The notes beneath the pieces are model-generated. The model saw only the letters and a program-made list of their open reading frames with translations. It did no database searches and was not told the DNA's origin. Positions 16,601-32,400 of a stretch of 64,000 nucleotides of DNA are shown here, piece after piece. The position numbers and the translations under genes are program-made. The stretch lies in the NCBI GenBank assembly GCA_964016885.1, contig OZ024743.1, forward strand, positions 80,087,425 to 80,151,424, in the 5' to 3' direction. How positions within the stretch are numbered: the stretch's first letter is position 1; every line of letters begins with the position of its first letter. This stretch comes from Eledone cirrhosa (taxonomy: Eukaryota > Mollusca > Cephalopoda > Octopoda > Eledonidae).

Positions 16601-19600
16601 GGGAATATAGAGATGACAGAATCTAGTATGACACTCTACCTCCCTACGCTGGGAATATAGAGATGACAGAATCTAGTGTGACACTCTACCTACACTGGGA
16701 ATATAGAGATGACAGAATCTAGTGTGACACTCTACCTACACTGGGAATATAGAGATGACAGAATCTAGTGTGGCACTCTACCTCCCTACACTGGGAATAT
16801 AGAGATGACATAATCTACTGTGACACTCTACCTCCCTACACTGGGAATATAGAGATGACAGAATCTAGTGTGACACTCTACCTACACTGGGAATATAGAG
16901 ATGACAGAATCTAGTGTGACACTCTACCTCCCTACACTGGGAATATAAAGATGACAGAATCTAGTGTGACACTCTACCTACACTGGGAATATAGAGATGA
17001 CAGAATCTAGTGTGACACTCTACCTACACTGGGAATATAGAAATGACAGAATCTAGTGTGACACTCTACCTACACTGGGAATATAGAGATGACAGAATCT
17101 AGTGTGACACTCTACCTACACTGTGAATATAGAGAAGACAGAATCTAGTGTGACACTCTACCTACACTGGGAATATAGAGATGACAGAATCTAGCGTGAC
17201 ACTCTACCTCCCTACACTGGGAATATAGAGATGACAGAATCTAGTGTGACACTCTACCTACACTGGGAATATAGAGATGACAGAATCTAGTGTGACACTC
17301 TACCTACACTGGGAATATAGAGATGACAGAATCTAGTGTGACACTCTACCTCCCTACACTGGGAATATAGAGATGACAGAATCTAGTGAGACACTCTACC
17401 TCCCTACACTGGGAATATAGAGATGACAGAATCTAGTGTGGCACTCTACCTCCCTACACTGGGAATATAGAGATGACAGAATCTAGTGTGACACTCTACC
17501 TCCCTACACTGGGAATATAGAGATGACAGAATCTAGTGTGGCACTCTACCTCCCTACACTGGGAATATAGAGATGACAGAATCTAGTGTGACACTCTACC
17601 TCCCTACGCTGGGAATATAGAGATGACAGAATCTAGTGTGACACTCTACCTCCCTACGCTGGGAATATAGAGATGACAGAATCTAGTGAGACACTCTACC
17701 TCCCTACACTGGGAATATAGAGATGACAGAATCTAGTGTGGCACTCTACCTCCCTACACTGGGAATATAGAGATGACAGAATCTAGTGAGACACTCTACC
17801 TCCCTACACTGGGAATATAGAGATGACAGAATCTAGTGTGGCACTCTACCTCCCTACACTGGAAATATAGAGATGACAGAATCTAGTGTGACACTCTACC
17901 TCCCTACGCTGGGAATATAGAGATGACAGAATCTAGTGTGACACTCTACCTACACTGGGAATATAGTGATGACAGAATCTAGTGTGACACTCTACCTACA
18001 CTGGGAATATAGAGATGACAGAATCTAGTGTGACACTCTACCTACACTGGGGATATAGAGATGACAGAATCTAGTGTGGCACTCTACCTCCCTACACTGG
18101 GAATATAGAGATGACATAATCTACTGTTACACTCTACCTCCATACACTGGGAATATAGAGATGACAGAATCTAGTGTGATACTCTACCTACACTGGGAAT
18201 ATAGAGATGACAGAATCTAGTGTGACACTCTACCTACACTGGGAATATAGAGATGACAGAATTTAGTGTGACACTCTACCTACACTGGGAATATAGAGAT
18301 GACAGAATTTAGTGTGACACTCTACCTACACTGGGAATATAGAGATGACAGAATCTAGTGTGACACTCTACCTACACTGGGAATATAGAGATGACAGAAT
18401 CTAGTGTGACACTCTACCTCCCTACACTGGGAATATAGAGATGACAGAATCTAGTGTGACACTCTACCTCCCTACACTGGGAATATAGAGATGACAGAAT
18501 GTAGTGTGACACTCTACCTACCTACACTGTGAATATAGAGATGACAAAATCTATTGTGACACTGTAGCTACACTGGGAATATAGAGATGACAGAATCTAG
18601 TGTGACACTCTACCTACACTGGGAATATAGAGATGACAGAATCTAGTGTGACACTACCTCCCTACACTGGGAATATAGAGATGACATAATCTAGTGTGAC
18701 ACTCTACCTACACTGGGAATATAGAGATGACAGAATCTAGCGTGACACTCTACCTCCCTACACTGGGAATATAGAGATGACAGAATCTAGTGTGACACTC
18801 TACCTACACTGGGAATATAGAGATGACAGAATCTAGTGTGACACTCTACCTACACTGGGAATATAGAGATGACAGAATCTAGTGTGACACTCTACCTCCC
18901 TACACTGGGAATATAGAGATGACAGAATCTAGTGAGACACTCTACCTCCCTACACTGGGAATATAGAGATGACAGAATCTAGTGTGGCACTCTACCTCCC
19001 TACACTGGGAATATAGAGATGACAGAATCTAGTGTGACACTCTACCTCCCTACACTGGGAATATAGAGATGACAGAATCTAGTGTGGCACTCTACCTCCC
19101 TACACTGGGAATATAGAGATGACAGAATCTAGTGTGACACTCTACCTCCCTACGCTGGGAATATAGAGATGACAGAATCTAGTGTGACACTCTACCTCCC
19201 TACGCTGGGAATATAGAGATGACAGAATCTAGTGAGACACTCTACCTCCCTACACTGGGAATATAGAGATGACAGAATCTAGTGTGGCACTCTACCTCCC
19301 TACACTGGGAATATAGAGATGACAGAATCTAGTGAGACACTCTACCTCCCTACACTGGGAATATAGAGATGACAGAATCTAGTGTGGCACTCTACCTCCC
19401 TACACTGGAAATATAGAGATGACAGAATCTAGTGTGACACTCTACCTCCCTACGCTGGGAATATAGAGATGACAGAATCTAGTGTGACACTCTACCTACA
19501 CTGGGAATATAGTGATGACAGAATCTAGTGTGACACTCTACCTACACTGGGAATATAGAGATGACAGAATCTAGTGTGACACTCTACCTACACTGGGGAT

Positions 19601-22600
19601 ATAGAGATGACAGAATCTAGTGTGGCACTCTACCTCCCTACACTGGGAATATAGAGATGACATAATCTACTGTTACACTCTACCTCCATACACTGGGAAT
19701 ATAGAGATGACAGAATCTAGTGTGATACTCTACCTACACTGGGAATATAGAGATGACAGAATCTAGTGTGACACTCTACCTACACTGGGAATATAGAGAT
19801 GACAGAATTTAGTGTGACACTCTACCTACACTGGGAATATAGAGATGACAGAATTTAGTGTGACACTCTACCTACACTGGGAATATAGAGATGACAGAAT
19901 CTAGTGTGACACTCTACCTACACTGGGAATATAGAGATGACAGAATCTAGTGTGACACTCTACCTCCCTACACTGGGAATATAGAGATGACAGAATCTAG
20001 TGTGACACTCTACCTCCCTACACTGGGAATATAGAGATGACAGAATGTAGTGTGACACTCTACCTACCTACACTGTGAATATAGAGATGACAAAATCTAT
20101 TGTGACACTGTAGCTACACTGGGAATATAGAGATGACAGAATCTAGTGTGACACTCTACCTACACTGGGAATATAGAGATGACAGAATCTAGTGTGACAC
20201 TACCTCCCTACACTGGGAATATAGAGATGACATAATCTAGTGTGACACTCTACCTACACTGGGAATATAGAGATGACAGAATCTAGTGTGACACTCTACC
20301 TACACTGGGAATATAGAGATGACAGAATCTAGTGTGACACTCTACCTCCCTACACTGGGAATATAAAGATGACAGAATCTAATGTGACACTCTACCTACA
20401 ATGAGAATATAGAGATGACAGAATCTAGTGTGACACTCTACCTACACTGGGAATATAGAGATGACAGAATCTAGTGTGACACTCTACCTACACTGGGAAT
20501 ATAGAGATGACAGAATCTAGTGTGACACTCTACCTCCCTACACTGGGAATATAAAGATGACAGAATCTAGTGTGACACTCTACCTACACTGGGAATATAA
20601 AGATGACAGAATCTAGTGTGACACTCTACCTCCCTACACTGGGAATATAGAGATGACAGAATCTAGTGTCACACTCTACCTTCCTACACTGGGAATATAG
20701 AGATGACAGAATTTAGTGTGACACTCTACCTACACTGGGAATATAGAGATGACAGAATCTAGTGTGACACTCTACCTACACTGGGAATATAAAGATGACA
20801 GAATCTAGTGTGACACTCTACCTACCTACACTGGGAATATAGAGATGACAGAATCTAGTGTGACACTCTACCTACACTGGGAATATAAAGATGACAGAAT
20901 CTAGTGTGACACTCTACCTCCCTACACTGGGAATATAAAGATGACAGAATCTAGTGTGACACTCTACCTCCCTACACTGGGAATATAGAGATGGCAGCAT
21001 CTAGTGTGACACTCTACCTCCACTGGGAATATAGAGATGACAGAATCTAGTGTGACACTCTACCTACACTGGGAATATAGAGATGACAGAATCTAGTGTG
21101 ACACTCTACCTACCTACACTGGGAATATAGAGATGACAGAATCTAGTGTGACACTCTACCCACACTGGGAATATAGAGATGACAGAATCTAGTGTGACAC
21201 TCTACCTACACTGGGAATATAGAGATGACAGAATCTAGTGTGACACTCTACCTTCCTACACTGGGAATATAGAGATGACAGAATCTAGTGTGACACTATA
21301 CCTACACTGGGAATATAGAGATGACAGCATCTAGTGTGACACTCTACCTACCTACACTGGGAATATAGAGATGACAGAATCTAGTGTGACACTCTACCCA
21401 CACTGGGAATATAGAGATGACAGAATCTAGTGTGACACTCTACCTACACTGGGAATATAAAGATGACAGAATCTAGTGTGACACTCTACCTACACTGGGA
21501 ATATAGAGATGACAGAATCTAGTGTGACACTCTACCTACACTGGGAATATAGAGATGACAGAATCTAGTGTGACACTCTACCTCCCTACACTGGGAATAT
21601 AGAGATGGCAGCATCTAGTGTGACACTCTACCTCCACTGGGAATATAGAGATGACAGAATCTAGTGTGACACTCTACCTCCCTACACTGGGAATATAAAG
21701 ATGACAGAATCTAGTGTGACACTCTACCTACACTGGGAATATAGAGATGACAGAATCTAGTGTGACACTCTACCTACACTGGGAATATAGAGATGACAGA
21801 ATCTAGTGTGACACTCTACCTACACTGTGAATATAGAGAAGACAGAATCTAGTGTGACACTCTACCTACACTGGGAATATAGAGATGACAGAATCTAGCG
21901 TGACACTCTACCTCCCTACACTCGGAATATAGAGATGACAGAATCTAGTGTGACACTCTACCTACACTGGGAATATAGAGATGACAGAATCTAGTGTGAC
22001 ACTCTACCTACACTGGGAATATAGAGATGACAGAATCTAGTGTGACACTCTACCTCCCTACACTGGGAATATAGAGATGACAGAATCTAGTGAGACACTC
22101 TACCTCCCTACACTGGGAATATAGAGATGACAGAATCTAGTGTGGCACTCTACCTCCCTACACTGGGAATATAGAGATGACAGAATCTAGCGTGACACTC
22201 TACCTCCCTACACTCGGAATATAGAGATGACAGAATCTAGTGTGACACTCTACCTACACTGGGAATATAGAGATGACAGAATCTAGTGTGACACTCTACC
22301 TACACTGGGAATATAGAGATGACAGAATCTAGTGTGACACTCTACCTCCCTACACTGGGAATATAGAGATGACAGAATCTAGTGTGACACTCTACCTCCC
22401 TACGCTGGGAATATAGAGATGACAGAATCTAGTGTGACACTCTACCTACACTGGGAATATAGTGATGACAGAATCTAGTGTGACACTCTACCTACACTGG
22501 GAATATAGAGATGACAGAATCTAGTGTGACACTCTACCTACACTGGGGATATAGAGATGACAGAATCTAGTGTGGCACTCTACCTCCCTACACTGGGAAT

Positions 22601-23200
22601 ATAGAGATGACAGAATCTAGTGTGACACTCTACCTACACTGGGGATATAGAGATGACAGAATCTAGTGTGACACTCTACCTCCCTACACTGGGAATATAG
22701 AGATGACAGAATCTAGTGTGACACTCTACCTCCCTACACTGGGAATATAGAGATGACAGAATCTAGTGTGTCACTCTACCTCCCTACACTGGGAATATAG
22801 AGATGACAGAATCTAGTGTGACACTCTACCTCCCTACACTGGGAATATAAAGATGACAGAATCTAGTGTGACACTCTACCTACACTGGGAATATAGAGAT
22901 GACAGAATCTAGTGTGACACTCTACCTACACTGGGAATATAGAGATGACAGAATCTAGTGTGACACTCTACCTACACTGGGAATATAGAGATGACAGAAT
23001 CTAGTGTGACACTCTACCTCCCTACACTGGGAATATAAAGATGACAGAATCTAGTGTGACACTCTACCTCCCTACACTGGGAATATAAAGATGACAGAAT
23101 CTAGTGTGACACTCTACCTACACTGTGAATATAGAGAAGACAGAATCTAGTGTGACACTCTACCTACACTGGGAATATAGAGATGACAGAATCTAGTGTG
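10700..23200. repeat. Nested Sat1 duplications: 6,406, 1,546 and 7,952 bp
   Basis: The block near 10.7-12.3 kb recurs near 17.1-18.7 kb at 6,406 bp (TACACTGTGA at 10711 and 17117; TAATCTACTGTTAC at 11711 and 18117; GAATGTAGTG at 12091 and 18497). Part of the second copy is repeated 1,546 bp further on (18117 and 19663; 18497 and 20043). The following block, near 12.3-15.2 kb, then reappears at 7,952 bp, which is the sum of the two (CAATGAGAATATAG at 12449 and 20401; GGCAGCATCT at 13041 and 20993). The arithmetic implies one large duplication followed by a smaller one. Confidence 0.88.
15460..17110. repeat. 860-bp tandem duplication in Sat1
   Basis: The combination of a TAGCGTGACAC copy followed by a TGTAACACTC copy occurs at 15471/15571 and again at 16331/16431, 860 bp apart. 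The intervening monomers are in the same order. One private change (TAGTATGACAC near 16626) distinguishes the second copy. Confidence 0.82.
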
Positions 23201-26200
23201 ACACTCTACCTACACTGGGAATATAGAGATGACAGAATCTAGCGTGACACTCTACCTCCCTACACTGGGAATATAGAGATGACAGAATCTAGTGTGACAC
23301 TCTACCTACACTGGGAATATAGAGATGACAGAATCTAGTGTGACACTCTACCTACACTGGGAATATAGAGATGACAGAATCTAGTGTGACACTCTACCTA
23401 CACTGGGAATATAGAGATGACAGAATCTAGCGTGACACTCTACCTCCCTACACTGGGAATATAGAGATGACAGAATCTAGTGTGACACTCTACCTACACT
23501 GGGAATATAGAGATGACAGAATCTAGTGTAACACTCTACCTACACTGGGAATATAGAGATGACAGAATCTAGTGTGACACTCTACCTCCCTACACTGGGA
23601 ATATAGAGATGACAGAATCTAGTGTGGCACTCTACCTCCCTACACTGGGAATATAGAGATGACAGAATCTATTGTGACACTCTACCTCCCTACACTGGGA
23701 ATATAGAGATGACAGAATCTAGTGTGACACTCTACCTCCCTACGCTGGGAATATAGAGATGACAGAATCTAGTGTGACACTCTACCTACACTGGGAATAT
23801 AGAGATGACAGAATCTAGTGTGACACTCTACCTACACTGGGAATATAGAGATGACAGAATCTAGTGTGGCACTCTACCTCCCTACACTGGGAATATAGAG
23901 ATGACATAATCTACTGTGACACTCTACCTCCCTACACTGGGAATATAGAGATGACAGAATCTAGTGTGACACTCTACCTACACTGGGAATATAGAGATGA
24001 CAGAATCTAGTGTGACACTCTACCTCCCTACACTGGGAATATAAAGATGACAGAATCTAATGTGACACTCTACCTACACTGAGAATATAGAGATGACAGA
24101 ATCTAGTGTGACAGTCTACCTACACTGGGAATATAGAGATGACAGAATCTAGTGTGACACTCTACCTACACTGGGAATATAGAGATGACAGAATCTAGTG
24201 TGACACTCTACCTACACTGGGAATATAGAGATGACAGAATCTAGTGTGACACTCTACCTACACTGTGAATATAGAGAAGACAGAATCTAGTGTGACACTC
24301 TACCTACACTGGGAATATAGAGATGACAGAATCTAGCGTGACACTCTACCTCCCTACACTCGGAATATAGAGATGACAGAATCTAGTGTGACACTCTACC
24401 TACACTGGGAATATAGAGATGACAGAATCTAGTGTGACACTCTACCTCCCTACACTGGGAATATAGAGATGACAGAATCTAGTGAGACACTCTACCTACC
24501 TACACTGTGAATATAGAGATGACAAAATCTATTGTGACACTGTAGCTACACTGGGAATATAGAGATGACAGAATCTAGTGTGACACTCTACCTCCCTACA
24601 CTGGGAATATAGAGATGACAGAATCTAGTGTGACACTCTACCTCCCTACACTGGGAATATAGAGATGACAGAATCTAGTGTGTCACTCTACCTACACTGG
24701 GAATATAGAGATGACAGAATCTAGTGTCACACTCTACCTCCCTACACTGGGAATATAAAGATGACAGAATCTAGTGTGACACTCTACCTACACTGGGAAT
24801 ATAAAGATGACAGAATCTAGTGTGACACTCTACCTCCCTACACTGGGAATATAGAGATGACAGAATCTAGTGTGACACTCTACCTACACTGGGAATATAG
24901 AGATGACAGAATCTAGTGTGACACTCTACCTACACTGGGAATATAGAGATGACAGAATCTAGTGTGACACTCTACCTACACTGTGAATATAGAGAAGACA
25001 GAATCTAGTGTGACACTCTACCTACACTGGGAATATAGAGATGACAGAATCTAGCGTGACACTCTACCTCCCTACACTGGGAATATAGAGATGACAGAAT
25101 CTAGTGTGACACTCTACCTACACTGGGAATATAGAGATGACAGAATCTAGTGTAACACTCTACCTACACTGGGAATATAGAGATGACAGAATCTAGTGTG
25201 ACACTCTACCTCCCTACACTGGGAATATAGAGATGACAGAATCTAGTGAGACACTCTACCTCCCTACACTGGGAATATAGAGATGACAGAATCTAGTGTG
25301 GCACTCTACCTCCCTACACTGGGAATATAGAGATGACAGAATCTATTGTGACACTCTACCTCCCTACACTGGGAATATAGAGATGACAGAATCTAGTGTG
25401 ACACTCTACCTCCCTACGCTGGGAATATAGAGATGACAGTATCTAGTGTGACACTCTACCTACACTGGGAATATAGTGATGACAGAATCTAGTGTGACAC
25501 TCTACCTACACTGGGAATATAGAGATGACAGAATCTAGTGTGACACTCTACCTACACTGGGGATATAGAGATGACAGAATCTAGTGTGGCACTCTACCTC
25601 CCTACACTGGGAATATAGAGATGACATAATCTACTGTGACACTCTACCTCCATACACTGGGAATATAGAGATGACAGAATCTAGTGTGATACTCTACCTA
25701 CACTGGGAATATAGAGATGACAGAATCTAGTGTGACACTCTACCTCCCTACACTGGGAATATAGAGATGGCAGCATCTAGTGTGACACTCTACCTCCACT
25801 GGGAATATAGAGATGACAGAATCTAGTGTGACACTCTACCTCCCTACGCTGGGAATATAGAGATGACAGAATCTAGTGTGACACTCTACCTCCACTGGGA
25901 ATATAGAGATGACAGAATCTAATGTGACACTCTACCTACACTGAGAATATAGAGATGACAGAATCTAGTGTGACACTCTACCTACACTGGGAATATAGAG
26001 ATGACAGAATCTAGTGTGACACTCTACCTACACTGGGAATATAGAGATGACAGAATCTAGTGTGACACTCTACCTCCCTACACTGGGAATATAAAGATGA
26101 CAGAATCTAGTGTGACACTCTACCTACACTGGGAATATAAAGATGACAGAATCTAGTGTGACACTCTACCTCCCTACACTGGGAATATAAAGATGACAGA

Positions 26201-29200
26201 ATCTAGTGTGACACTCTACCTACACTGGGAATATAGAGATGACAGAATCTAGTGTGACACTCTACCTACACTGGGAATATAAAGATGACAGAATCTAGTG
26301 TGACACTCTACCTCCCTACACTGGGAATATAAAGATGACAGAATCTAGTGTGACACTCTACCTCCCTACACTGGGAATATAGAGATGACAGAATCTAGTG
26401 TGACACTCTACCTACCTACACTGGGAATATAGAGATGACAGAATCTAGTGTGACACTCTACCCACACTGGGAATATAGAGATGACAGAATCTAGTGTGAC
26501 ACTCTACCTACACTGGGAATATAGAGATGACAGAATCCAGTGTGACACTCTACCTACACTGGGAATATAGAGATGACAGAATCTAGTGTGACACTCTACC
26601 TACACTGGGAATATAGAGATGACAGAATCTAGCGTGACACTCTACCTCCCTACACTCGGAATATAGAGATGACAGAATCTAGTGTGACACTCTACCTACA
26701 CTGGGAATATAAAGATGACAGAATCTAGTGTGACACTCTACCTACACTGGGAATATAGAGATGACAGAATCTAGTGTGACACTCTACCTACACTGTGAAT
26801 ATAGAGAAGACAGAATCTAGTGTGACACTCTACCTACACTGGGAATATAGAGATGACAGAATCTAGCGTGACACTCTACCTCCCTACACTCGGAATATAG
26901 AGATGACAGAATCTAGTGTGACACTCTACCTACACTGGGAATATAGAGATGACAGAATCTAGTGTGACACTCTACCTACACTGGGAATATAGAGATGACA
27001 GAATCTAGTGTGACACTCTACCTCCCTACACTGGGAATATAGAGATGACAGAATCTAGTGAGACACTCTACCTCCCTACACTGGGAATATAGAGATGACA
27101 GAATCTAGTGTGGGACTCTACCTCCCTACACTGGGAATATAGAGATGACAGAATCTATTGTGACACTCTACCTCCCTACACTGGGAATATAGAGATGACA
27201 GAATCTAGTGTGACACTCTACCTCCCTACGCTGGGAATATAGAGATGACAGAATCTAGTGTGACACTCTACCTACACTGGGAATATAGTGATGACAGAAT
27301 CTAGTGTGACACTCTACCTACACTGGGAATATAGAGATGACAGAATCTAGTGTGACACTCTACCTACACTGGGGATATAGAGATGACAGAATCTAGTGTG
27401 GCACTCTACCTCCCTACACTGGGAATATAGAGATGACATAATCTACTGTGACACTCTACCTCCATACACTGGGAATATAGAGATGACAGAATCTAGTGTG
27501 ACACTCTACCTACACTGGGAATATAGAGATGACAGAATTTAGTGTGACACTCTACCTACACTGGGAATATAGAGATGACAGAATCTAGTGTGACACTCTA
27601 CCTACACTGGGAATATAGAGATGACAGAATCTAGTGTGACACTCTACCTACACTGGGAATATAGAGATGACAGAATCTAGTGTGACACTCTACCTCCCTA
27701 CACTGGGAATATAGAGATGACAGAATCTAGTGTGACACTCTACATCCCTACACTGGGAATATTGAGATGACAGAATCTAGTGTGGCACTCTAGCTACACT
27801 GGGAATATAGAGATGACAGAATCTAGTGTGACACTCTACCTACACTGGGAATATAGAGATGACAGAATCTAGTGTGACACTCTACCTCCCTACACTGGGA
27901 ATATAGAGATGACAGAATCTAGTGTGACACTCTACCTCCCTACACTGGGAATATAGAGATGACAGAATCTAGTGTGACACTCTACCTACCTACACTGTGA
28001 ATATAGAGATGACAAAATCTAGTGTGACACTGTAGCTACACTGGGAATATAGAGATGACAGAATCTAGTGTGACACTCTACCTCCCTACACTGGGAATAT
28101 AGAGATGACAGAATCTAGTGTGATACTTTACCTACACTGGGAATATAGAGATGACAGAATCTAGTGTGACACTCTACCTTCACTGGGAATATAGAGATGA
28201 CAGAATCTAGTGTGACACTCTACCTACACTGGGAATATAGAGATGACAGAATCTAGTGTGACACTCTACCTACACTGGGAATATAGAGATGACAGAATCT
28301 AGTGTGATACTCTACCTACACTGGGAATATTGAGATGACAGAATCTAGTGTGACAATCTACCAACACTGGGAATATAGAGATGACAGAATCTAGTGTGAC
28401 ACTCTACCTCCCTACACTGGGAATATAAAGATGACAGAATCTAGTGTGTCACTCTACCTACACTGGGAATATAGAGATGACAGAATCTAGTGTCACACTC
28501 TACCTCCCTACACTGGGAATATAAAGATGACAGAATCTAGTGTGACACTCTACCTACACTGGGAATATAGAGATGACAGAATCTAGTGTGACACTCTACC
28601 TACACTGGGAATATAGAGATGACAGAATCTAGTGTGACACTCTACCTACACTGGGAATATAGAGATGACAGAATCTAGTGTGACACTCTACCTACACTGT
28701 GAATATAGAGATGACAGAATCTAGTGTGACACTCTACCTCCCTACACTGGGAATATAGAGATGACAGAATCTAGTGAGACACTCTACCTCCCTACACTGG
28801 GAATATAGAGATGACAGAATCTAGTGTGGCACTCTACCTCCCTACACTGGGAATATAGAGATGACAGAATCTATTGTGACACTCTACCTCCCTACACTGG
28901 AAATATAGAGATGACAGAATCTAGTGTGACACTCTACCTCCCTACGCTGGGAATATAGAGATGACAGAATCTAGTGTGACACTCTACCTACACTGGGAAT
29001 ATAGAGATGACAGAATCTAGTGTGACACTCTACCTACACTGGGAATATAGAGATGACAGAATCTAGTGTGACACTCTACCTACACTGTGAATATAGAGAT
29101 GACAGAATCTAGTGTGACACTCTACCTCCCTACACTGGGAATATAGAGATGACAGAATCTAGTGAGACACTCTACCTCCCTACACTGGGAATATAGAGAT

Positions 29201-29499
29201 GACAGAATCTAGTGTGGCACTCTACCTCCCTACACTGGGAATATAGAGATGACAGAATCTATTGTGACACTCTACCTCCCTACACTGGAAATATAGAGAT
29301 GACAGAATCTAGTGTGACACTCTACCTCCCTACGCTGGGAATATAGAGATGACAGAATCTAGTGTGACACTCTACCTACACTGGGAATATAGTGATGACA
29401 GAATCTAGTGTGACACTCTACCTACACTGGGAATATAGAGATGACAGAATCTAGTGTGACACTCTACCTACACTGGGGATATAGAGATGACAGAATCTA

Positions 29500-32400
29500 G
29501 TGTGGCACTCTACCTCCCTACACTGGGAATATAGAGATGACATAATCTACTGTGACACTCTACCTCCATACACTGGGAATATAGAGATGACAGAATCTAG
29601 TGTGATACTCTACCTACACTGGGAATATAGAGATGACAGAATCTAGTGTGACACTCTACCTCCCTACACTGGGAATATAGAGATGACAGAATTTAGTGTG
29701 ACACTCTACCTACACTGGGAATATAGAGATGACAGAATCTAGTGTGACACTCTACCTACACTGGGAATATAGAGATGACAGAATCTAGTGTGACACTCTA
29801 CCTACACTGGGAATATAGAGATGACAGAATCTAGTGTGACACTCTACCTCCCTACACTGGGAATATAGAGATGACAGAATCTAGTGTGACACTCTACCTC
29901 CCTACACTGGGAATATAGAGATGACAGAATCTAGTGTGACACTCTACCTACCTACACTGTGAATATAGAGATGACAAAATCTATTGTGACACTGTAGCTA
30001 CACTGGGAATATAGAGATGACAGAATCTAGTGTGACACTCTACCTCCCTACACTGGGAATATAGAGATGACAGAATCTAGTGTGATACTTTACCTACACT
30101 GGGAATATAGAGATGACAGAATCTAGTGTGATACTCTACTTACACTGGGAATATTGAGATGACAGAATCTAGTGTGACACTCTACCAACACTGGGAATAT
30201 AGAGATGACAGAATCTAGTGTGACACTCTACCTACACTGGGAATATAGAGATGACAGAATCTAGTGTGACACTCTACCTACACTGGGAATATAGAGATGA
30301 CAGAATCTAGTGTGACACTCTACCTACACTGGGAATATAGAAATAACAGAATCTATTGTGACACTCTACCTACACTGGGAATATAGAGATGACAGAATCT
30401 AGTGTGACACTCTACCTCCCTACACTGGGAATATAGAGATGACAAAATCTAGTGTGACACTCTACCTACCTACACTGGGAATATAGAGATGACAGAATCT
30501 AGTGTGACACTCTACCTACACTGGGAATATAGAGATGACAGAATCTAGTGTGACACTCTACCTACACTGGGAATATAGAGATGACAGAATCTAGTGTGAC
30601 ACTCTACCTACACTGGGAATATAGAGATGACAGAATCTAGTGTGACACTCTACCTCCCTACACTGGGAATATAGAGATGACAGAATCTAGTGTGACACTC
30701 TAGCTACACTGGGAATATAGAGATGACAGAATCTAGTGTGACACTCTACCTCCCTACACTGGGAATATAGAGATGACAGAATCTAGTGTGACACTCTACC
30801 TCCCTACACTGGGAATATAGAGATGACGGAATCTAGTGTGACACTCTACCTCGCTACACTGGGAATATAGAGATGACAGAATCTAGTGTGACACTCTACC
30901 TACACTGGGAATATAGAGATGACAGAATCTAGTGTGACACTCTACCCACACTGGAAATATAGAGATGACAGAATCTAGTGTGACACTCTACCTACACTGG
31001 GAATATAGAGATGACAGAATCTAGTGTGACACTCTACCTACACTGGGAATATAGAGATGACAGAATCTAGTGTGACACTCTACCTACACTGGGAATATAG
31101 AGATGACAGAATCTAGTGTGACACTCTACCTCCCTACACTGGGAATATAAAGATGACAGAATCTAGTGTGACACTCTACCTACACTGGGAATATAGAGAT
31201 GACAGAATCTAGTGTGACACTCTACCTACCTACACTGGGAATATAGAGATGACAGAATCTAGTGTGACACTCTACCTCCCTACACTGGGAATATAGAGAT
31301 GACAGAATCTAGTGTGACACTCTACCTACCTACACTGGGAATATAGAGATGACAGAATCTAGTGTGACACTCTACCTACACTGGGAATATAGAGATGACA
31401 GAATCTAGTGTGACACTCTACCTACACTGGGAATATAGAGATGACAGAATCTAGTGTGACACTCTACCTACACTGGGAATATAGAGATGACAGAATCTAG
31501 TGTGACAATCTACCTACCTACACTGGGAATATAGAGATGACAGAATCTAGTGTGACACTCTACCTACACTGGGAATATAGAGATGACAGAATCTAGTGTG
31601 ACACTCTACCTTCCTACACTGGGAATATAGAGATGACAGAATCTAGTGTGACACTCTACCTACCTACACTGGGAATATAGAGATGACAGAATCTAGTGTG
31701 ACACTATACCTACACTGGGAATATAGAGATGACAGCATCTAGTGTGACACTCTACCTCCCTACACTGGGAATATAGAGATGACAGAATCTAGTGTGACAC
31801 TCTACCTTCCTACACTGGGAATATAGAGATGACAGAATCTAGTGTGACACTCTACCTACACTGGGAATATAGAGATGACAGAATCTAGTGTGACACTCTA
31901 CCTACACTGGGAATATAGAGATGACAGAATCTAGTGTGACACTCTACCTACACTGGGAATATAGAGATGACAGAATCTAGTGTGACACTCTACCTACACT
32001 GGAAATATAGAGATGATAGAATCTAGTGTGACACTCTACCTCCCTACACTGGGAATATAAAGATGACAGAATCTAGTGTGACACTCTACCTACACTGGGA
32101 ATATAGAGATGACAGAATCTAGTGTGACACTCTACCTCCCTACACTGGGAATATAGAGATGACAGAATCTAGTGTGACACTCTACCTACACTGGGAATAT
32201 AGAGATGACAGAATCTAGTGTGACACTCTACCTACCTACACTGGGAATATAGAGATGACAGAATCTAGTGTGACACTCTACCCACACTGGGAATATAGAG
32301 ATGACAGAATCTAGTGTGACACTCTACCTACACTGGGAATATAGAGATGACAGAATCTAGTGTGACACTCTACCTACACTGGGAATATAGAGATGACAGA